DNA of 19,132 nucleotides from Bacillota bacterium (GTDB lineage Bacteria > Bacillota_A > Clostridia > Lachnospirales > Lachnospiraceae), in NCBI GenBank assembly GCA_023443925.1, contig JAEZSL010000133.1, positions 1 to 19,132 on the forward strand. The letters run 5' to 3'. The notes beneath the pieces were generated by a model, which ran no database searches, was not told the origin of the DNA, and saw nothing but the letters and a program-made list of their open reading frames with translations. Positions within the stretch are counted from its first letter, which is position 1. Each line of letters opens with the position of its first letter. A program made the translations under genes and the position numbers. Shown here in pieces: positions 1 to 8,213 of this stretch.

Positions 1-858
1 GGTTCCCGTACAGCCATGCTGCAGACCGGAGAAGCAGATTTAATATACCCCATGCCTTCTGATCAGATTGCAGCAGTTGGTACCTCCGGCGACATTACCG
101 TAAATGCTACTACCTCCACCATTATGAGATATGTAACCTTAAATACGAATTTAAAGGAATTAAACGATGTAAGGGTACGTCGGGCTATGAATTATGCAAT
201 TGACCGCAATGCTTATGTACAGCTTATGTATGCAGGTTATGGTGCTCCGGCCACTTCCGTTATGGCTCCTTCCATTTCATATTACAGTGAACAGCCGGCT
301 TATGATTATAATTTGGAGAAGGCAAAATCTCTGCTGGCGGAAGCCGGATATCCCGACGGCTTTAAACTTACACTCTGGGGAGATAATTCTACCCAGGAAG
401 TTAAGGGCATGACTTTCGTAAAACAGCAGCTGGAGCAGATCGGTATCGAAGTTGAAGTTGTTCCAATGGAACCGGCAACCGTATCAGATAAAATCTATGT
501 ACCGTTAGAAGATGCCGAAATTAATATGTGGTATGTAAACTGGTCACCTTCTTCCTGTGATGCTGATGGTGCAATGCGTGCTTTATTCTATAGTTCCATG
601 TGCCCTCCGACCAGTGCCAATACGGCCTACTACAACAATACGGAAGTAGATGACTTACTGGATCAGGGTATTGCTTCCGCTGATCCCCAGGTACTGACAC
701 AGGTTTATGCCAAAGCCCAGTCTATCATCTGGAGTGATGCCCCCTGGTTATTCTTAGGCAATGACCAGAATATATTTGCCAACAAGGCATATCTCTCCGG
801 CGTCAGTGTAGCCCCGGACGGAGCAATTAATTTTGCAGCAGCCACCTTAGCACAGTAA
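1..858 (+). CDS. Dipeptide/oligopeptide ABC transporter substrate-binding protein (partial, 5' end missing)
   Basis: This is the C-terminal 285 residues of a family 5 extracellular solute-binding protein, which captures peptides outside the membrane and delivers them to the permeases encoded next. The reading frame is open from base 1, so the true start, signal peptide and lipobox lie upstream of the window. The first ATG at 16 is internal. Family marks are the segment around residues 50-75 (NTNLKELNDVRVRRAMNYAI), followed by LLAEAGYPDGFKLTLW, as in DppA/OppA C-terminal lobes. The protein ends at a TAA at 856-858. The permease, permease, ATPase, ATPase order downstream supports a peptide importer. 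Family 5 also includes nickel and sugar binders, so a peptide ligand is likely but not shown. Confidence 0.9.
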   Translation, partial: GSRTAMLQTGEADLIYPMPSDQIAAVGTSGDITVNATTSTIMRYVTLNTNLKELNDVRVRRAMNYAIDRNAYVQLMYAGYGAPATSVMAPSISYYSEQPAYDYNLEKAKSLLAEAGYPDGFKLTLWGDNSTQEVKGMTFVKQQLEQIGIEVEVVPMEPATVSDKIYVPLEDAEINMWYVNWSPSSCDADGAMRALFYSSMCPPTSANTAYYNNTEVDDLLDQGIASADPQVLTQVYAKAQSIIWSDAPWLFLGNDQNIFANKAYLSGVSVAPDGAINFAAATLAQ

Positions 859-895
859 TATAAGTATAAGTAAAACGAACAGAGGTGTTCACTTG

Positions 896-944
896 GAAAA
901 CTGTCATCTTTGACATCTATAACAGATGGAATGTGGCAGTTTTC
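896..944 (+). terminator. Intercistronic terminator-like hairpin (attenuator) after the binding-protein gene
   Basis: An 11-bp stem pairs gaaaactgtca (896-906) with tggcagttttc (934-944) with one G-T wobble. A shorter inner pairing of catct with agatg is possible. The stem is followed by ttctt. It lies between the binding-protein stop and the permease start. Such elements usually let part of the transcript end after the binding protein, giving an excess of binding protein over permease. Confidence 0.55.
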
Positions 945-985
945 TTCTTAAATCAAAACACCGGGTTTCGATTGGAGGAACGTTC

Positions 986-1906
986 ATGGGACGCTATTTC
1001 GTAAAAAGAATACTGGGAGCGGTACCGCTTTTACTAGCCATTTCCTTTTTAATATTTATGTTTATCCATTTAATACCGGGAGATCCGGTGCGCCTTATTG
1101 TAGGCTATGAAGCTACCCAGGATGAGGTCGAGGCGGTCAGGGATACGTTAGGACTTAATAAGCCTCTTTTAATACAGTACGTCAATTATATGAAAGGGCT
1201 TTTTACCGGTGATCTGGGAAATTCAATTAAAAGCGGCATGTCCGTGGCAGCTTTAATCGGTCCCCGTTTTAAACCAACCATAACACTTACCGTATGTGCA
1301 ATGCTGTGGGCAGTTATAATTGGTGTTTTCATCGGTATCTTGTCTGCGGTAAAGAGGGGAAAACTATTAGACTATATCGGCATGATTACCGCTATTTCCG
1401 GGATTTCTATTCCCAGCTTCTGGCTGGGACTGGTTTTGATCCAGATATTCTCCGTAAAGCTTGGATGGCTGCCCACCGGGGGCCTTGACAGCTGGAAAGG
1501 TTATATTCTGCCTTCCTTTACCATGGGGGCAGGAATCATGGCGATTCTGGCACGTTTTACCCGTTCTTCCATGCTGGAATCTCTGAGGGAGGATTACGTG
1601 CGGACAGCCAGAGCAAAAGGGCTCCGGGAAATGTTAGTAGTCGGCAGGCATGCTTTTAAAAATTCCCTGATTCAGGTAGTAACGGTTGCCGGGCTTCAGA
1701 TCGGCGGCCTGTTAGCCGGATCCGTTTTAATAGAAACCGTATTCTCCATCCCGGGGCTGGGCAGATTACTGGTGGATTCCATTGGCTATAGGGATTACAA
1801 AGTAGTCCAGGCTCTGCTGCTGTTCTTTGCGGTGGAATACATTGGGGTTAATTTGGTAGTAGACTTACTCTACGGTGTGCTCAATCCCAAAATTCGATAT
1901 GATTAG
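986..1906 (+). CDS. dppB: Peptide ABC transporter permease (DppB/OppB type)
   Basis: A 306-residue inner-membrane permease, one of two that form the channel of the peptide importer. The ATG at 986 is chosen because GGAGG at 974-978 sits seven bases upstream and the product starts MGRYFVKRILGAVPLLL, the usual DppB N-terminus. An in-frame ATG at 926 would add 20 residues that overlap the upstream hairpin and has no ribosome binding site. The sequence FMFIHLIPGDPVRLIVG near residues 28-44 and the EAA loop around YVRTARAKGL are characteristic. IETVFSIPGLGRLLVDSI and the C-terminal NPKIRYD also match the family. About six hydrophobic segments are visible. The symbol reflects family resemblance; the opp naming would be equally valid. 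Confidence 0.93.
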   Translation: MGRYFVKRILGAVPLLLAISFLIFMFIHLIPGDPVRLIVGYEATQDEVEAVRDTLGLNKPLLIQYVNYMKGLFTGDLGNSIKSGMSVAALIGPRFKPTITLTVCAMLWAVIIGVFIGILSAVKRGKLLDYIGMITAISGISIPSFWLGLVLIQIFSVKLGWLPTGGLDSWKGYILPSFTMGAGIMAILARFTRSSMLESLREDYVRTARAKGLREMLVVGRHAFKNSLIQVVTVAGLQIGGLLAGSVLIETVFSIPGLGRLLVDSIGYRDYKVVQALLLFFAVEYIGVNLVVDLLYGVLNPKIRYD

Positions 1907-1916
1907 GAGGTAAGTT

Positions 1917-2819
1917 ATGGCTGAAAATAAAACGAATATACACGCTGCCGGCACAGCCGCAGAAGAAACTATGCCGGGGCCGTCAGGCAGGGGAAAAGAG
2001 TTTATTAAAAAATTTAAAAGAAGAAAAACAGCGGTAGCTGCCCTGATTTTTATACTGCTGCTGGGGATTTCCGCCGTGCTGGCGCCAGTCCTTGTACCTT
2101 ATAATCCGGATATGGCAGATTATAATAATCTGCTGAAGGCACCAACGCTTAAACACTGGTGGGGTACCGATGAATTTGGAAGGGATATTTTCAGCAGGCT
2201 CTTAATGGGAACCAGGCTGTCTTTGTCCGTAGCCATCAGTGCGGTAGGTATCGGAGCAGCAATTGGTATTGTATTAGGACTTTTAGCCGGTTTTTATAAT
2301 GGATGGATTGAAGCAGCCGTTAAGCGAAGTTCCGATATCTTATTCTCCTTTCCCGATATTTTGCTGGCCATTGCTATTGTTGCCATTATCGGTCCGGGAG
2401 TAATTAACGTAGTAATTGCAGTTGCCGTTTTTACCGTTCCATCCTTTGCACGCATTATGAGAAGTGCTACTTTAAGTGTAAAAGAAGCTTTGTACGTGGA
2501 AGTTGCCAGATCGGTGGGATGTAAAAACAGCCGCATCCTCTGGGTACATATATTTCCTGGTACCATACAGTCCATGATTGTTAATTTTACCATGCGTATC
2601 GGAACAGCCATCTTAGCGGCAGCCTCACTGAGTTTCCTGGGTTTTGGAGCCAATGTAACCGAACCGGACTGGGGTGCCATGCTATCCCAGGGACGCAATT
2701 ATCTCAATACGGCTCCCCACATCGTGTTATTTCCGGGTATTCTGATTTTTCTTACCGTACTTGCTTTTAACCTGTTAGGTGACGGCTTACGGGATACTTT
2801 GGACCCGAAGATGTATTAG
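1917..2819 (+). CDS. dppC: Peptide ABC transporter permease (DppC/OppC type)
   Basis: The second membrane subunit of the peptide importer, 300 residues. AGGAGG at 1905-1910 overlaps the stop of the preceding permease gene and precedes the ATG by six bases, so translation is probably coupled. A hydrophilic N-terminus of about 35 residues is followed by the first membrane helix (AALIFILLLGISAVLAPVLV), then the family segment HWWGTDEFGRDIFSRLLMGT. The cytoplasmic EAA loop is around LYVEVARSVGCKNSRILWVH, and the end is GDGLRDTLDPKMY. The length fits DppC proteins. It should pair with the upstream permease and with the two ATPases encoded directly downstream. Confidence 0.94.
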   Translation: MAENKTNIHAAGTAAEETMPGPSGRGKEFIKKFKRRKTAVAALIFILLLGISAVLAPVLVPYNPDMADYNNLLKAPTLKHWWGTDEFGRDIFSRLLMGTRLSLSVAISAVGIGAAIGIVLGLLAGFYNGWIEAAVKRSSDILFSFPDILLAIAIVAIIGPGVINVVIAVAVFTVPSFARIMRSATLSVKEALYVEVARSVGCKNSRILWVHIFPGTIQSMIVNFTMRIGTAILAAASLSFLGFGANVTEPDWGAMLSQGRNYLNTAPHIVLFPGILIFLTVLAFNLLGDGLRDTLDPKMY

Positions 2820-2830
2820 GAGGAGAAAAA

Positions 2831-3829
2831 ATGGCAGAGATTTTATTGGAAGTTAAACATTTAAAAACAGAGTTTAAAAGGGATAAAACTATGGTTACGG
2901 CAGTTAATGACGTTTCTTTTACCATACACAAGGGTGAAGTACTGGGACTGGTAGGAGAATCGGGCTGCGGAAAATCCGTGACTTCCTTATCCGTTATGCG
3001 GCTGTTAATCGATACTCCGGGGAAAGTCACAGGTGGAGAAGTATTCCTGGAGGGCGAAGACCTGTTAAAATATCCCGAAAGCGAAATGAGAAAGATCCGG
3101 GGCAGCAAAATGGGTATGATATTCCAGGAACCCATGAGTTCCTTAAATCCTTGTATGCGCATAGAGAACCAGTTAATAGAAGCAATCAGGCTGCACCGGA
3201 ATGTAAGCCGCAGGGAGGCAAGAGAGCACAGCCTTGCTATGCTCAAATCCGTCGGCATACCGGACCCGGAAACTACTTTAAGAAGCTTTCCCCACCAGCT
3301 CTCCGGAGGAATGAGCCAGCGGGTTGTCATCGCCATGGCCATGTCCTGTGATCCGGACCTGTTAATCGCGGATGAACCCACTACCGCTCTGGATGTTACC
3401 ATTCAGGCTCAGATTCTGGAGCTGATGTTAGAAATTAAGAAGAAAAAGAATACTGGCATTTTATTAATAACCCATGACTTGGGGGTAGTAGCTGAAATGT
3501 GTTCCAGAGTAATTGTCATGTATGCGGGCCGTATTGTGGAAGAAGCACCGGTAAAGGAGCTTTTTGCAAGACCAATGCATCCCTATACCAGGGGGCTTAT
3601 TGCATCCGTTCCCAAATTAGGCTCTGCAGTCACCGGTTTACCTTCCATTCCCGGTAATGTACCGGATCTTTCCGTTATGCCAAAAGGCTGCAAGTTTGCA
3701 CCAAGGTGTAAGCTCGCAGAGGATATCTGCAGGGAGAAGGAACCGGAACTTGCGTTTACCGACAGTTTGGAGAACAGAAAGTGCCGTTGCCATTTAATAA
3801 ATAAAATTAAGGAGGAAACAGACCTGTGA
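2831..3829 (+). CDS. dppD: Peptide ABC transporter ATP-binding protein (DppD/OppD type)
   Basis: A 332-residue cytoplasmic ATPase subunit. All nucleotide-binding motifs are intact: Walker A GESGCGKS (about 42-49), Q-loop glutamine at 99, signature LSGGM (158-162), Walker B ending in DE at 181-182, and H-loop histidine at 215. After the ABC domain comes the oligopeptide-transporter C-terminal extension, with cysteines in CKFAPRCKLAEDIC and KCRC. Comparable cysteines in some Dpp systems hold an iron-sulphur cluster, but whether this one does is inference. The ribosome binding site AGGAGGAG overlaps the stop of the previous gene. The signature reads LSGGMSQR, as is common for this subfamily, instead of LSGGQ. 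Confidence 0.95.
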   Translation: MAEILLEVKHLKTEFKRDKTMVTAVNDVSFTIHKGEVLGLVGESGCGKSVTSLSVMRLLIDTPGKVTGGEVFLEGEDLLKYPESEMRKIRGSKMGMIFQEPMSSLNPCMRIENQLIEAIRLHRNVSRREAREHSLAMLKSVGIPDPETTLRSFPHQLSGGMSQRVVIAMAMSCDPDLLIADEPTTALDVTIQAQILELMLEIKKKKNTGILLITHDLGVVAEMCSRVIVMYAGRIVEEAPVKELFARPMHPYTRGLIASVPKLGSAVTGLPSIPGNVPDLSVMPKGCKFAPRCKLAEDICREKEPELAFTDSLENRKCRCHLINKIKEETDL

Positions 3830-4803
3830 ATACTCCCTTGGTATCCGTAAAAAATGTAACGAAAACCTTTCAGATTTCCAAAGGTTTATTTGCTCAGAAA
3901 AAATATGTCCACGCAGTGAATGAAGTTTCTTTTGATATTAATTCCGGTGAGACCTTTTCACTGGTAGGAGAATCCGGCTGCGGCAAGTCAACTACCGGAA
4001 GATTAATCGACCATTTATTAATCCCGGAACAGGGGGAAGTCTGGTTTGACGGGAAGGAAATCTCCAGTCTGAACGAAAACCAGATGCGTCCCTACCGGAG
4101 TGATGTACAGATGATCTTCCAGGATCCTTACAGTTCTTTAAATCCCAGAATGCGGATTGGCGATTTGATTGCGGAACCTTTGTTAATTCATACAAAATTA
4201 AGTAAAAGCGAGAGAACGAAAAAAGTTCAGGAACTATTGGAAATTGTAGGCTTAAAAGCCGGATATTACGACCGTTATCCTCATGAATTTTCGGGAGGAC
4301 AGCGCCAGCGTATCGGTATTGCCAGGGCTTTAACGGTAAAGCCCAAATTAATAATAGCAGATGAACCGGTTTCGGCTTTGGATGTATCCATTCAGGCTCA
4401 GATTTTGAACCTGTTAAAAGAGCTGCAAAAGGAGTTTAATCTGACTTACCTGTTTATCTCCCATGATCTAAGTGTGGTAGAGATGATTTCCGACCGGATT
4501 GGTGTCATGTATCTGGGTACCATTGTGGAGACCGGTTCGAAAAAAGAACTATATGAGAACCCGGGTCATCCCTATACCAGAGCTCTGCTATCGGCAGTTC
4601 CCCAACCGGACCCTGAAAGGGAGAAAAACAGGATTTTGTTAAAAGGTGATCTGCCAAGTCCGGTGAATCCGCCTTCCGGTTGTTTATTCCATACCCGCTG
4701 CCCTTACTGTACGGATAAGTGTAAGGCCGAAAAGCCTGCTATGCGGATGGCTTCGGAAAAACATGGTGTAAAGTGCCATTATACAGATTTATTCAATGTG
4801 TAA
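3826..4803 (+). CDS. dppF: Peptide ABC transporter ATP-binding protein (DppF/OppF type)
   Basis: The second ATPase subunit, 325 residues. It starts at GTG 3826, which overlaps the TGA of the preceding gene by four bases (GTGA), with GGAGG at 3811-3815. This points to translational coupling and equal amounts of both ATPases. Visible motifs are Walker A GESGCGKSTT, Q-loop MIFQDPYSSLNP, signature FSGGQRQR, Walker B LIIADEPVSALDV and the H-loop in LFISHDLSVV. The C-terminal oligopeptide extension carries CLFHTRCPYCTDKC. It is the last gene of the transporter operon. No clear intrinsic terminator follows, so some read-through into the DeoR-type gene is possible. Confidence 0.95.
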   Translation: MNTPLVSVKNVTKTFQISKGLFAQKKYVHAVNEVSFDINSGETFSLVGESGCGKSTTGRLIDHLLIPEQGEVWFDGKEISSLNENQMRPYRSDVQMIFQDPYSSLNPRMRIGDLIAEPLLIHTKLSKSERTKKVQELLEIVGLKAGYYDRYPHEFSGGQRQRIGIARALTVKPKLIIADEPVSALDVSIQAQILNLLKELQKEFNLTYLFISHDLSVVEMISDRIGVMYLGTIVETGSKKELYENPGHPYTRALLSAVPQPDPEREKNRILLKGDLPSPVNPPSGCLFHTRCPYCTDKCKAEKPAMRMASEKHGVKCHYTDLFNV

Positions 4804-5106
4804 ATGCAAATTGTACTTCATCGCGATGCTTAAAAAAGGATTTTAATATATGCATATATGTAGTAAAATAGAAATAAATGTCGGGCCGGCAGCCTCCCAG
4901 GCCAGCCTGGGGTTATGCAATAGGTATCTTTTTGGATTCTCTGAATATTCTTAAGATCCGGGCTTTGATAAGAGAGAAGCGGGAAGAGGTAATGTTGTGC
5001 AGGGGATGCTTATTTTTATTCCCGCTTTACATGGAATCTGTACGGACTGATAAAAGAAAAAATGTAAGAACGATCTATAAGTATAGAAGAAAGCAGAGGA
5101 AACAGA
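4804..5106 (+). other. Intergenic region between the peptide transporter and the DeoR-family gene
   Basis: No gene is supported in these 303 bases. They hold a 10-base perfect palindrome catcgcgatg (4819-4828) and a 14-base palindrome atatatgcatatat (4846-4859). A possible -10 box TAAAAT lies at 4864-4869 with only a poor -35 match. A short hairpin cccagg/cctggg (4896-4901 with 4906-4911) and a 9-bp inverted repeat aagcgggaa/ttcccgctt (4977-4985 with 5019-5027) follow, neither with a T-tract. A promoter and leader for the DeoR-type operon plausibly lie here, but no site is certain. Confidence 0.4.
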
Positions 5107-5868
5107 ATGTTTACAGAGGAAAGATTAGATGCAATCCTGCAAAATCTTCACCAGGACGGAAAAGTAAGAGTTAAAAATCTGAGTGAGCAGTTTCAGGTTA
5201 CGGAGGATTGTATCCGTAAAGATTTGAAAGTACTGGAGAATGCAGGTAAGTTAAAGAGAACTTACGGCGGTGCCATTCTGTCCCAGGATTACCCCCTGGA
5301 GAGGGATGTAATTGACCGGAGAACTTATAATGAAGATAAAAAAATTATTATAGCAAAGAAAGCTTCGGAGTTAATCAAAGATCACGAGACCATATTCTTA
5401 GATATCTCCACCACCAATATTAAACTGGCGGAAATTCTGGTGGAGACCAGGAAAAGACTGGTTGTGGTAAGCAATATGATTGATATCCTGCAGATTCTTG
5501 CCAGAAGTTCCACAATAACCGCTATTGGCACCGGCGGAACTATGTACCGGACAGTCAACGGTTTTATGGGAGCTGCCACCATTGAAGTCATCAAGCAGTA
5601 CAGCTTTGACCGTGCCTTTATCGGCAGCTGCGGAGTCGATATGGTAGACTTGTCCATCACTACGCTGGGTGTGGAGGACGGACTGACCAAAAAAGCGGCG
5701 CTGCAGAGCAGCAGGCATAAATATGTGGTAATGGAGAGGGATAAATTTTATTTTAATGATTCCTATAAATTCGCGCATTTTGACGATATCAACGGAATTA
5801 TAACGGATGAAATACCGGATCAGTCCACCTTAAACGTTCTGGATTCAGCCGGCATAACTTTATATTGA
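5107..5868 (+). CDS. DeoR-family transcriptional regulator
   Basis: A 253-residue DNA-binding regulator. The N-terminus carries the DeoR winged helix-turn-helix (residues about 6-57: RLDAILQNL, then VRVKNLSEQFQVTEDCIRKDL, then the wing KLKRTYGGAIL). The rest is the sugar-phosphate-type sensor domain of the family, with DISTTNIKLAEIL, VVVSNMIDI and the glycine-rich IGTGGTMYRTVNGFMG, then FDRAFIGSCGVD. The family usually represses a catabolic operon and is released by a phosphorylated metabolite. The usual threonine-rich start of the sensor domain reads ISTTN here. AGAGGA at 5095-5100 is spaced six bases from the ATG. Being the first gene before pepA, cutC and the transglutaminase-like gene, it most likely controls them and itself. 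The effector is unknown. Confidence 0.9.
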   Translation: MFTEERLDAILQNLHQDGKVRVKNLSEQFQVTEDCIRKDLKVLENAGKLKRTYGGAILSQDYPLERDVIDRRTYNEDKKIIIAKKASELIKDHETIFLDISTTNIKLAEILVETRKRLVVVSNMIDILQILARSSTITAIGTGGTMYRTVNGFMGAATIEVIKQYSFDRAFIGSCGVDMVDLSITTLGVEDGLTKKAALQSSRHKYVVMERDKFYFNDSYKFAHFDDINGIITDEIPDQSTLNVLDSAGITLY

Positions 5869-5950
5869 TCAATCAATCTAATGACGTTTGAAAAAGCATT
5901 ACAAGGTGATTTGCGGATGGAATAGTGATTTAATAAAAAGGGGTATATGT

Positions 5951-7429
5951 ATGATTTTAATAGAAAAGAATTCGAACTGTAATAACAGCGTGGCGTTTTA
6001 TTATAAAGAAGACCCGGATCTAAAGGTACTGCCTGCGGCATTGCAGCAGGCTTTTACCGGTGAATTTCTGGAATCCTTTTTGTACCTTAAGGAAAACGGA
6101 GTGATACTTCTGCTGGGACTTGGAAGGGAAATCAAGGATAGAATTCAGATTAAAGAACTGGCTGCCAAGGCAGTAAAAGAAATGAAGCACCACAATATAA
6201 ACCGTTTTTCATTTCCTGTTTTAAAAATAACAGAGGTCTTCGGAACAGACAGCATAAGAGATATTACGGAAGGCCTGATGCTGGGAGCCTATGTACAGAG
6301 ACAGTTTCCGGAAAAAGTACGGGAAGCTTGTGAAATTATATTAACCGCCATAAGAGAAGGTGAAACTGCCGTTGTAGAAGCACTTGTCAGGGAAACTGTT
6401 CCTCTGGTTGAGGGGGTTATCTTTGCCAGGGATATGGTAAATCTGCCGGGCAATAAGTTAAGGCCGGAAGATTTTGCCGCAGAAATAAAAGGGTTTTTAA
6501 AAAATGCAAAAGTATCCGTAGAAGAACTGAACCTGGAAGCCCTAAAGCAGATGGGAATGGGCGGACTGGTATCGGTAGGTGAAAGCAGTGAGTATCCGCC
6601 GGTATTTCTGATTTTACGATATTTTAACGATCCTGATAGCAAGGAGATTACCGCTCTGGTAGGAAAAGGGGTTACCTGTGATACCGGAGGGTACTGTTTA
6701 AAAGCGGCGGATTCCATGCTGGGAATCAAAGGAGATATGGCGGGCGGGGCTGCGGTTGCAGGCGCGATATATGCCCTGGCCAAAAATCAAAGTAAGACCA
6801 ATGTAATCGGTTTTATTCCCGTATGCGAAAACAGAATCTCCCCGGGAAGTCTGCTGCCGGGAGATGTAATCACTTCTTATTCGGGAAAAACAATAGAGAT
6901 CGTCAATACCGATGCGGAAGGCAGATTAATTTTAGCAGATACCATAGCTTATGCGGCGGCGAAAGAGAATGTAACCAGAGTACTGGATATTGCCACACTA
7001 ACGGGTGCCGTGGTGAATATGCTGGGCTTTAGCGTAGCAGGAGTAGTCACGGATAGTCAGGAATTTTTCGAGGCCTTCCGCACCGCATACCGTATCTCGG
7101 GTGAGCGTTATTGGAGGCTGCCTGTTTTTGACGAACATGATAAAATGATTCAAAGTAAAATAGCGGATATAAAAAATATGGGTGAAAAGTATTGCGGTAC
7201 TATAACAGCAGGTTTGTTCATTAAAGCTTTTGCAAATGGATTGCCCTGGCTGCATATTGATATTGCAGGAACGGCATGGGTTGATACACCTATATTTGAA
7301 TACCAGTCAAAGGGAGCAACCGGGGCAGGGGTTACCTCTATCTATCACCTGTGCAGCCAAAAAACAGCCGAAGAACCGTTGGAAGGAGACTTAAAGAATG
7401 GTTTGTTATACTCTGGAAGCCTGCGTTGA
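5951..7429 (+). CDS. pepA: M17-family leucyl aminopeptidase
   Basis: A 492-residue cytoplasmic metallo-aminopeptidase that removes N-terminal residues from peptides, using two metal ions. The metal ligands and catalytic residues fall with exactly the family spacing: Lys239, Asp244, Asp262, Asp321 and Glu323 as ligands, Lys251 and Arg325 as catalytic residues, within VGKGVTCDTGG, KGDMAGG and the signature NTDAEGRLILAD. The ATG at 5951 is preferred because GGGG at 5940-5943 lies seven bases upstream and the length fits the family. A TTG at 5888 would add 21 residues without a good site. The gene lies 82 bases after the DeoR gene and overlaps cutC by 32 bases. A role in digesting peptides brought in by the adjacent importer is a reasonable inference. 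Cysteine replaces the usual Phe in the GVTFD-type segment. Confidence 0.93.
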   Translation: MILIEKNSNCNNSVAFYYKEDPDLKVLPAALQQAFTGEFLESFLYLKENGVILLLGLGREIKDRIQIKELAAKAVKEMKHHNINRFSFPVLKITEVFGTDSIRDITEGLMLGAYVQRQFPEKVREACEIILTAIREGETAVVEALVRETVPLVEGVIFARDMVNLPGNKLRPEDFAAEIKGFLKNAKVSVEELNLEALKQMGMGGLVSVGESSEYPPVFLILRYFNDPDSKEITALVGKGVTCDTGGYCLKAADSMLGIKGDMAGGAAVAGAIYALAKNQSKTNVIGFIPVCENRISPGSLLPGDVITSYSGKTIEIVNTDAEGRLILADTIAYAAAKENVTRVLDIATLTGAVVNMLGFSVAGVVTDSQEFFEAFRTAYRISGERYWRLPVFDEHDKMIQSKIADIKNMGEKYCGTITAGLFIKAFANGLPWLHIDIAGTAWVDTPIFEYQSKGATGAGVTSIYHLCSQKTAEEPLEGDLKNGLLYSGSLR

Positions 7430-8162
7430 TTCGGTAGAATCTGCTCTTGCTGCCGCCAAAGGCGGAGCCGGCAGACTGGAACTTTGCAGTAATTTAATTA
7501 TAGGGGGAACTACACCAAGTCCATGGTTATTTAAGGAAATTAAGAAATATACGGATGTTCCTGTCAATGTATTGATACGTCCCCGTTATGGAGATTTTTG
7601 TTATTCGGAATATGAATTTAACATAATAAAAGAAGAAGTAAATATGTATAGGGAGTTAGGTGCCAATGGCCTTGTCCTGGGGATTCTAAAACCAGACGGA
7701 ACCCTTAACCTGGAGCAGATGAAGCTATTAATAAAAGCTGCCGGTGATATGGAGATAACCCTGCACCGGGCATTTGATGTCTGCATCAATCCGTATGATG
7801 CATTGGAGCAGGCTAAAAAGCTGGGTATCCGCTCGATTCTTACCTCCGGACAGAAAAATACCTGTACCGCCGGCAGCGGATTAATAAAAGAGCTGGTAGA
7901 TTTAAGCCGGGGAGAAATTGAAATTTTAGCAGGCGGCGGTGTGGATGCTTCGGTAATCAAAGAGGTTGCTCCCCTGACCGGTGTCAGAGCCTTTCATATG
8001 TCCGGTAAAGTAAGCACGGACAGTGCCATGGAATTCCGAAAAGAAGGAGTAAGCATGGGACAGCCATTTTTAGATGAATATTTGATATGGAAAACAGAAG
8101 AAAGTAAAATATGGGAAGCAAGGCTGGTTTTGGAGGATTTAGGCAGGCAGCAGAACCCTTAA
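7398..8162 (+). CDS. cutC: CutC family protein
   Basis: A 254-residue protein of the CutC family, a TIM-barrel fold. The N-terminal segment around residues 5-42 (LEACVDSVESA, GGAGRLELCSNL, GGTTPS), the middle GLVLGILKPDGTLN, and TLHRAFDV with SILTSGQ are all typical. The family was named for copper homeostasis in Escherichia coli, but that role is disputed and its biochemical activity is not settled, so no function is asserted. No copper exporter or metal regulator is nearby; the neighbours are an aminopeptidase and a transglutaminase-like protein. The start at ATG 7398 lies inside the end of pepA and has GGAAGGAGA at 7381-7388, so the two genes are co-transcribed and probably translationally coupled. 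Confidence 0.9.
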   Translation: MVCYTLEACVDSVESALAAAKGGAGRLELCSNLIIGGTTPSPWLFKEIKKYTDVPVNVLIRPRYGDFCYSEYEFNIIKEEVNMYRELGANGLVLGILKPDGTLNLEQMKLLIKAAGDMEITLHRAFDVCINPYDALEQAKKLGIRSILTSGQKNTCTAGSGLIKELVDLSRGEIEILAGGGVDASVIKEVAPLTGVRAFHMSGKVSTDSAMEFRKEGVSMGQPFLDEYLIWKTEESKIWEARLVLEDLGRQQNP

Positions 8163-8213
8163 ACCTGGTAAGCTGTCTCATATCTGTTAGTCAAAGGCAG
8201 GAGAGGTGAAAGT

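Noticed and set aside
926..985. Earlier ATG at 926 for the first permease
   Set aside because: No ribosome binding site, it overlaps the hairpin, and the added residues match no permease N-terminus; ATG 986 has GGAGG at good spacing.
2767..3402. 211-codon frame on the - strand, with other long antisense frames such as 6289-6783
   Set aside because: These lie wholly opposite well-supported transporter or aminopeptidase genes and are shadows of their codon pattern.
4878..5174. 98-codon + strand open frame
   Set aside because: It runs into the DeoR-type gene in another frame, has no ribosome binding site, and its translation is arginine/cysteine-rich and protein-unlike.
5888..5950. TTG start at 5888 for the aminopeptidase
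   Set aside because: It adds 21 non-family residues without a ribosome binding site; ATG 5951 fits family length and spacing.
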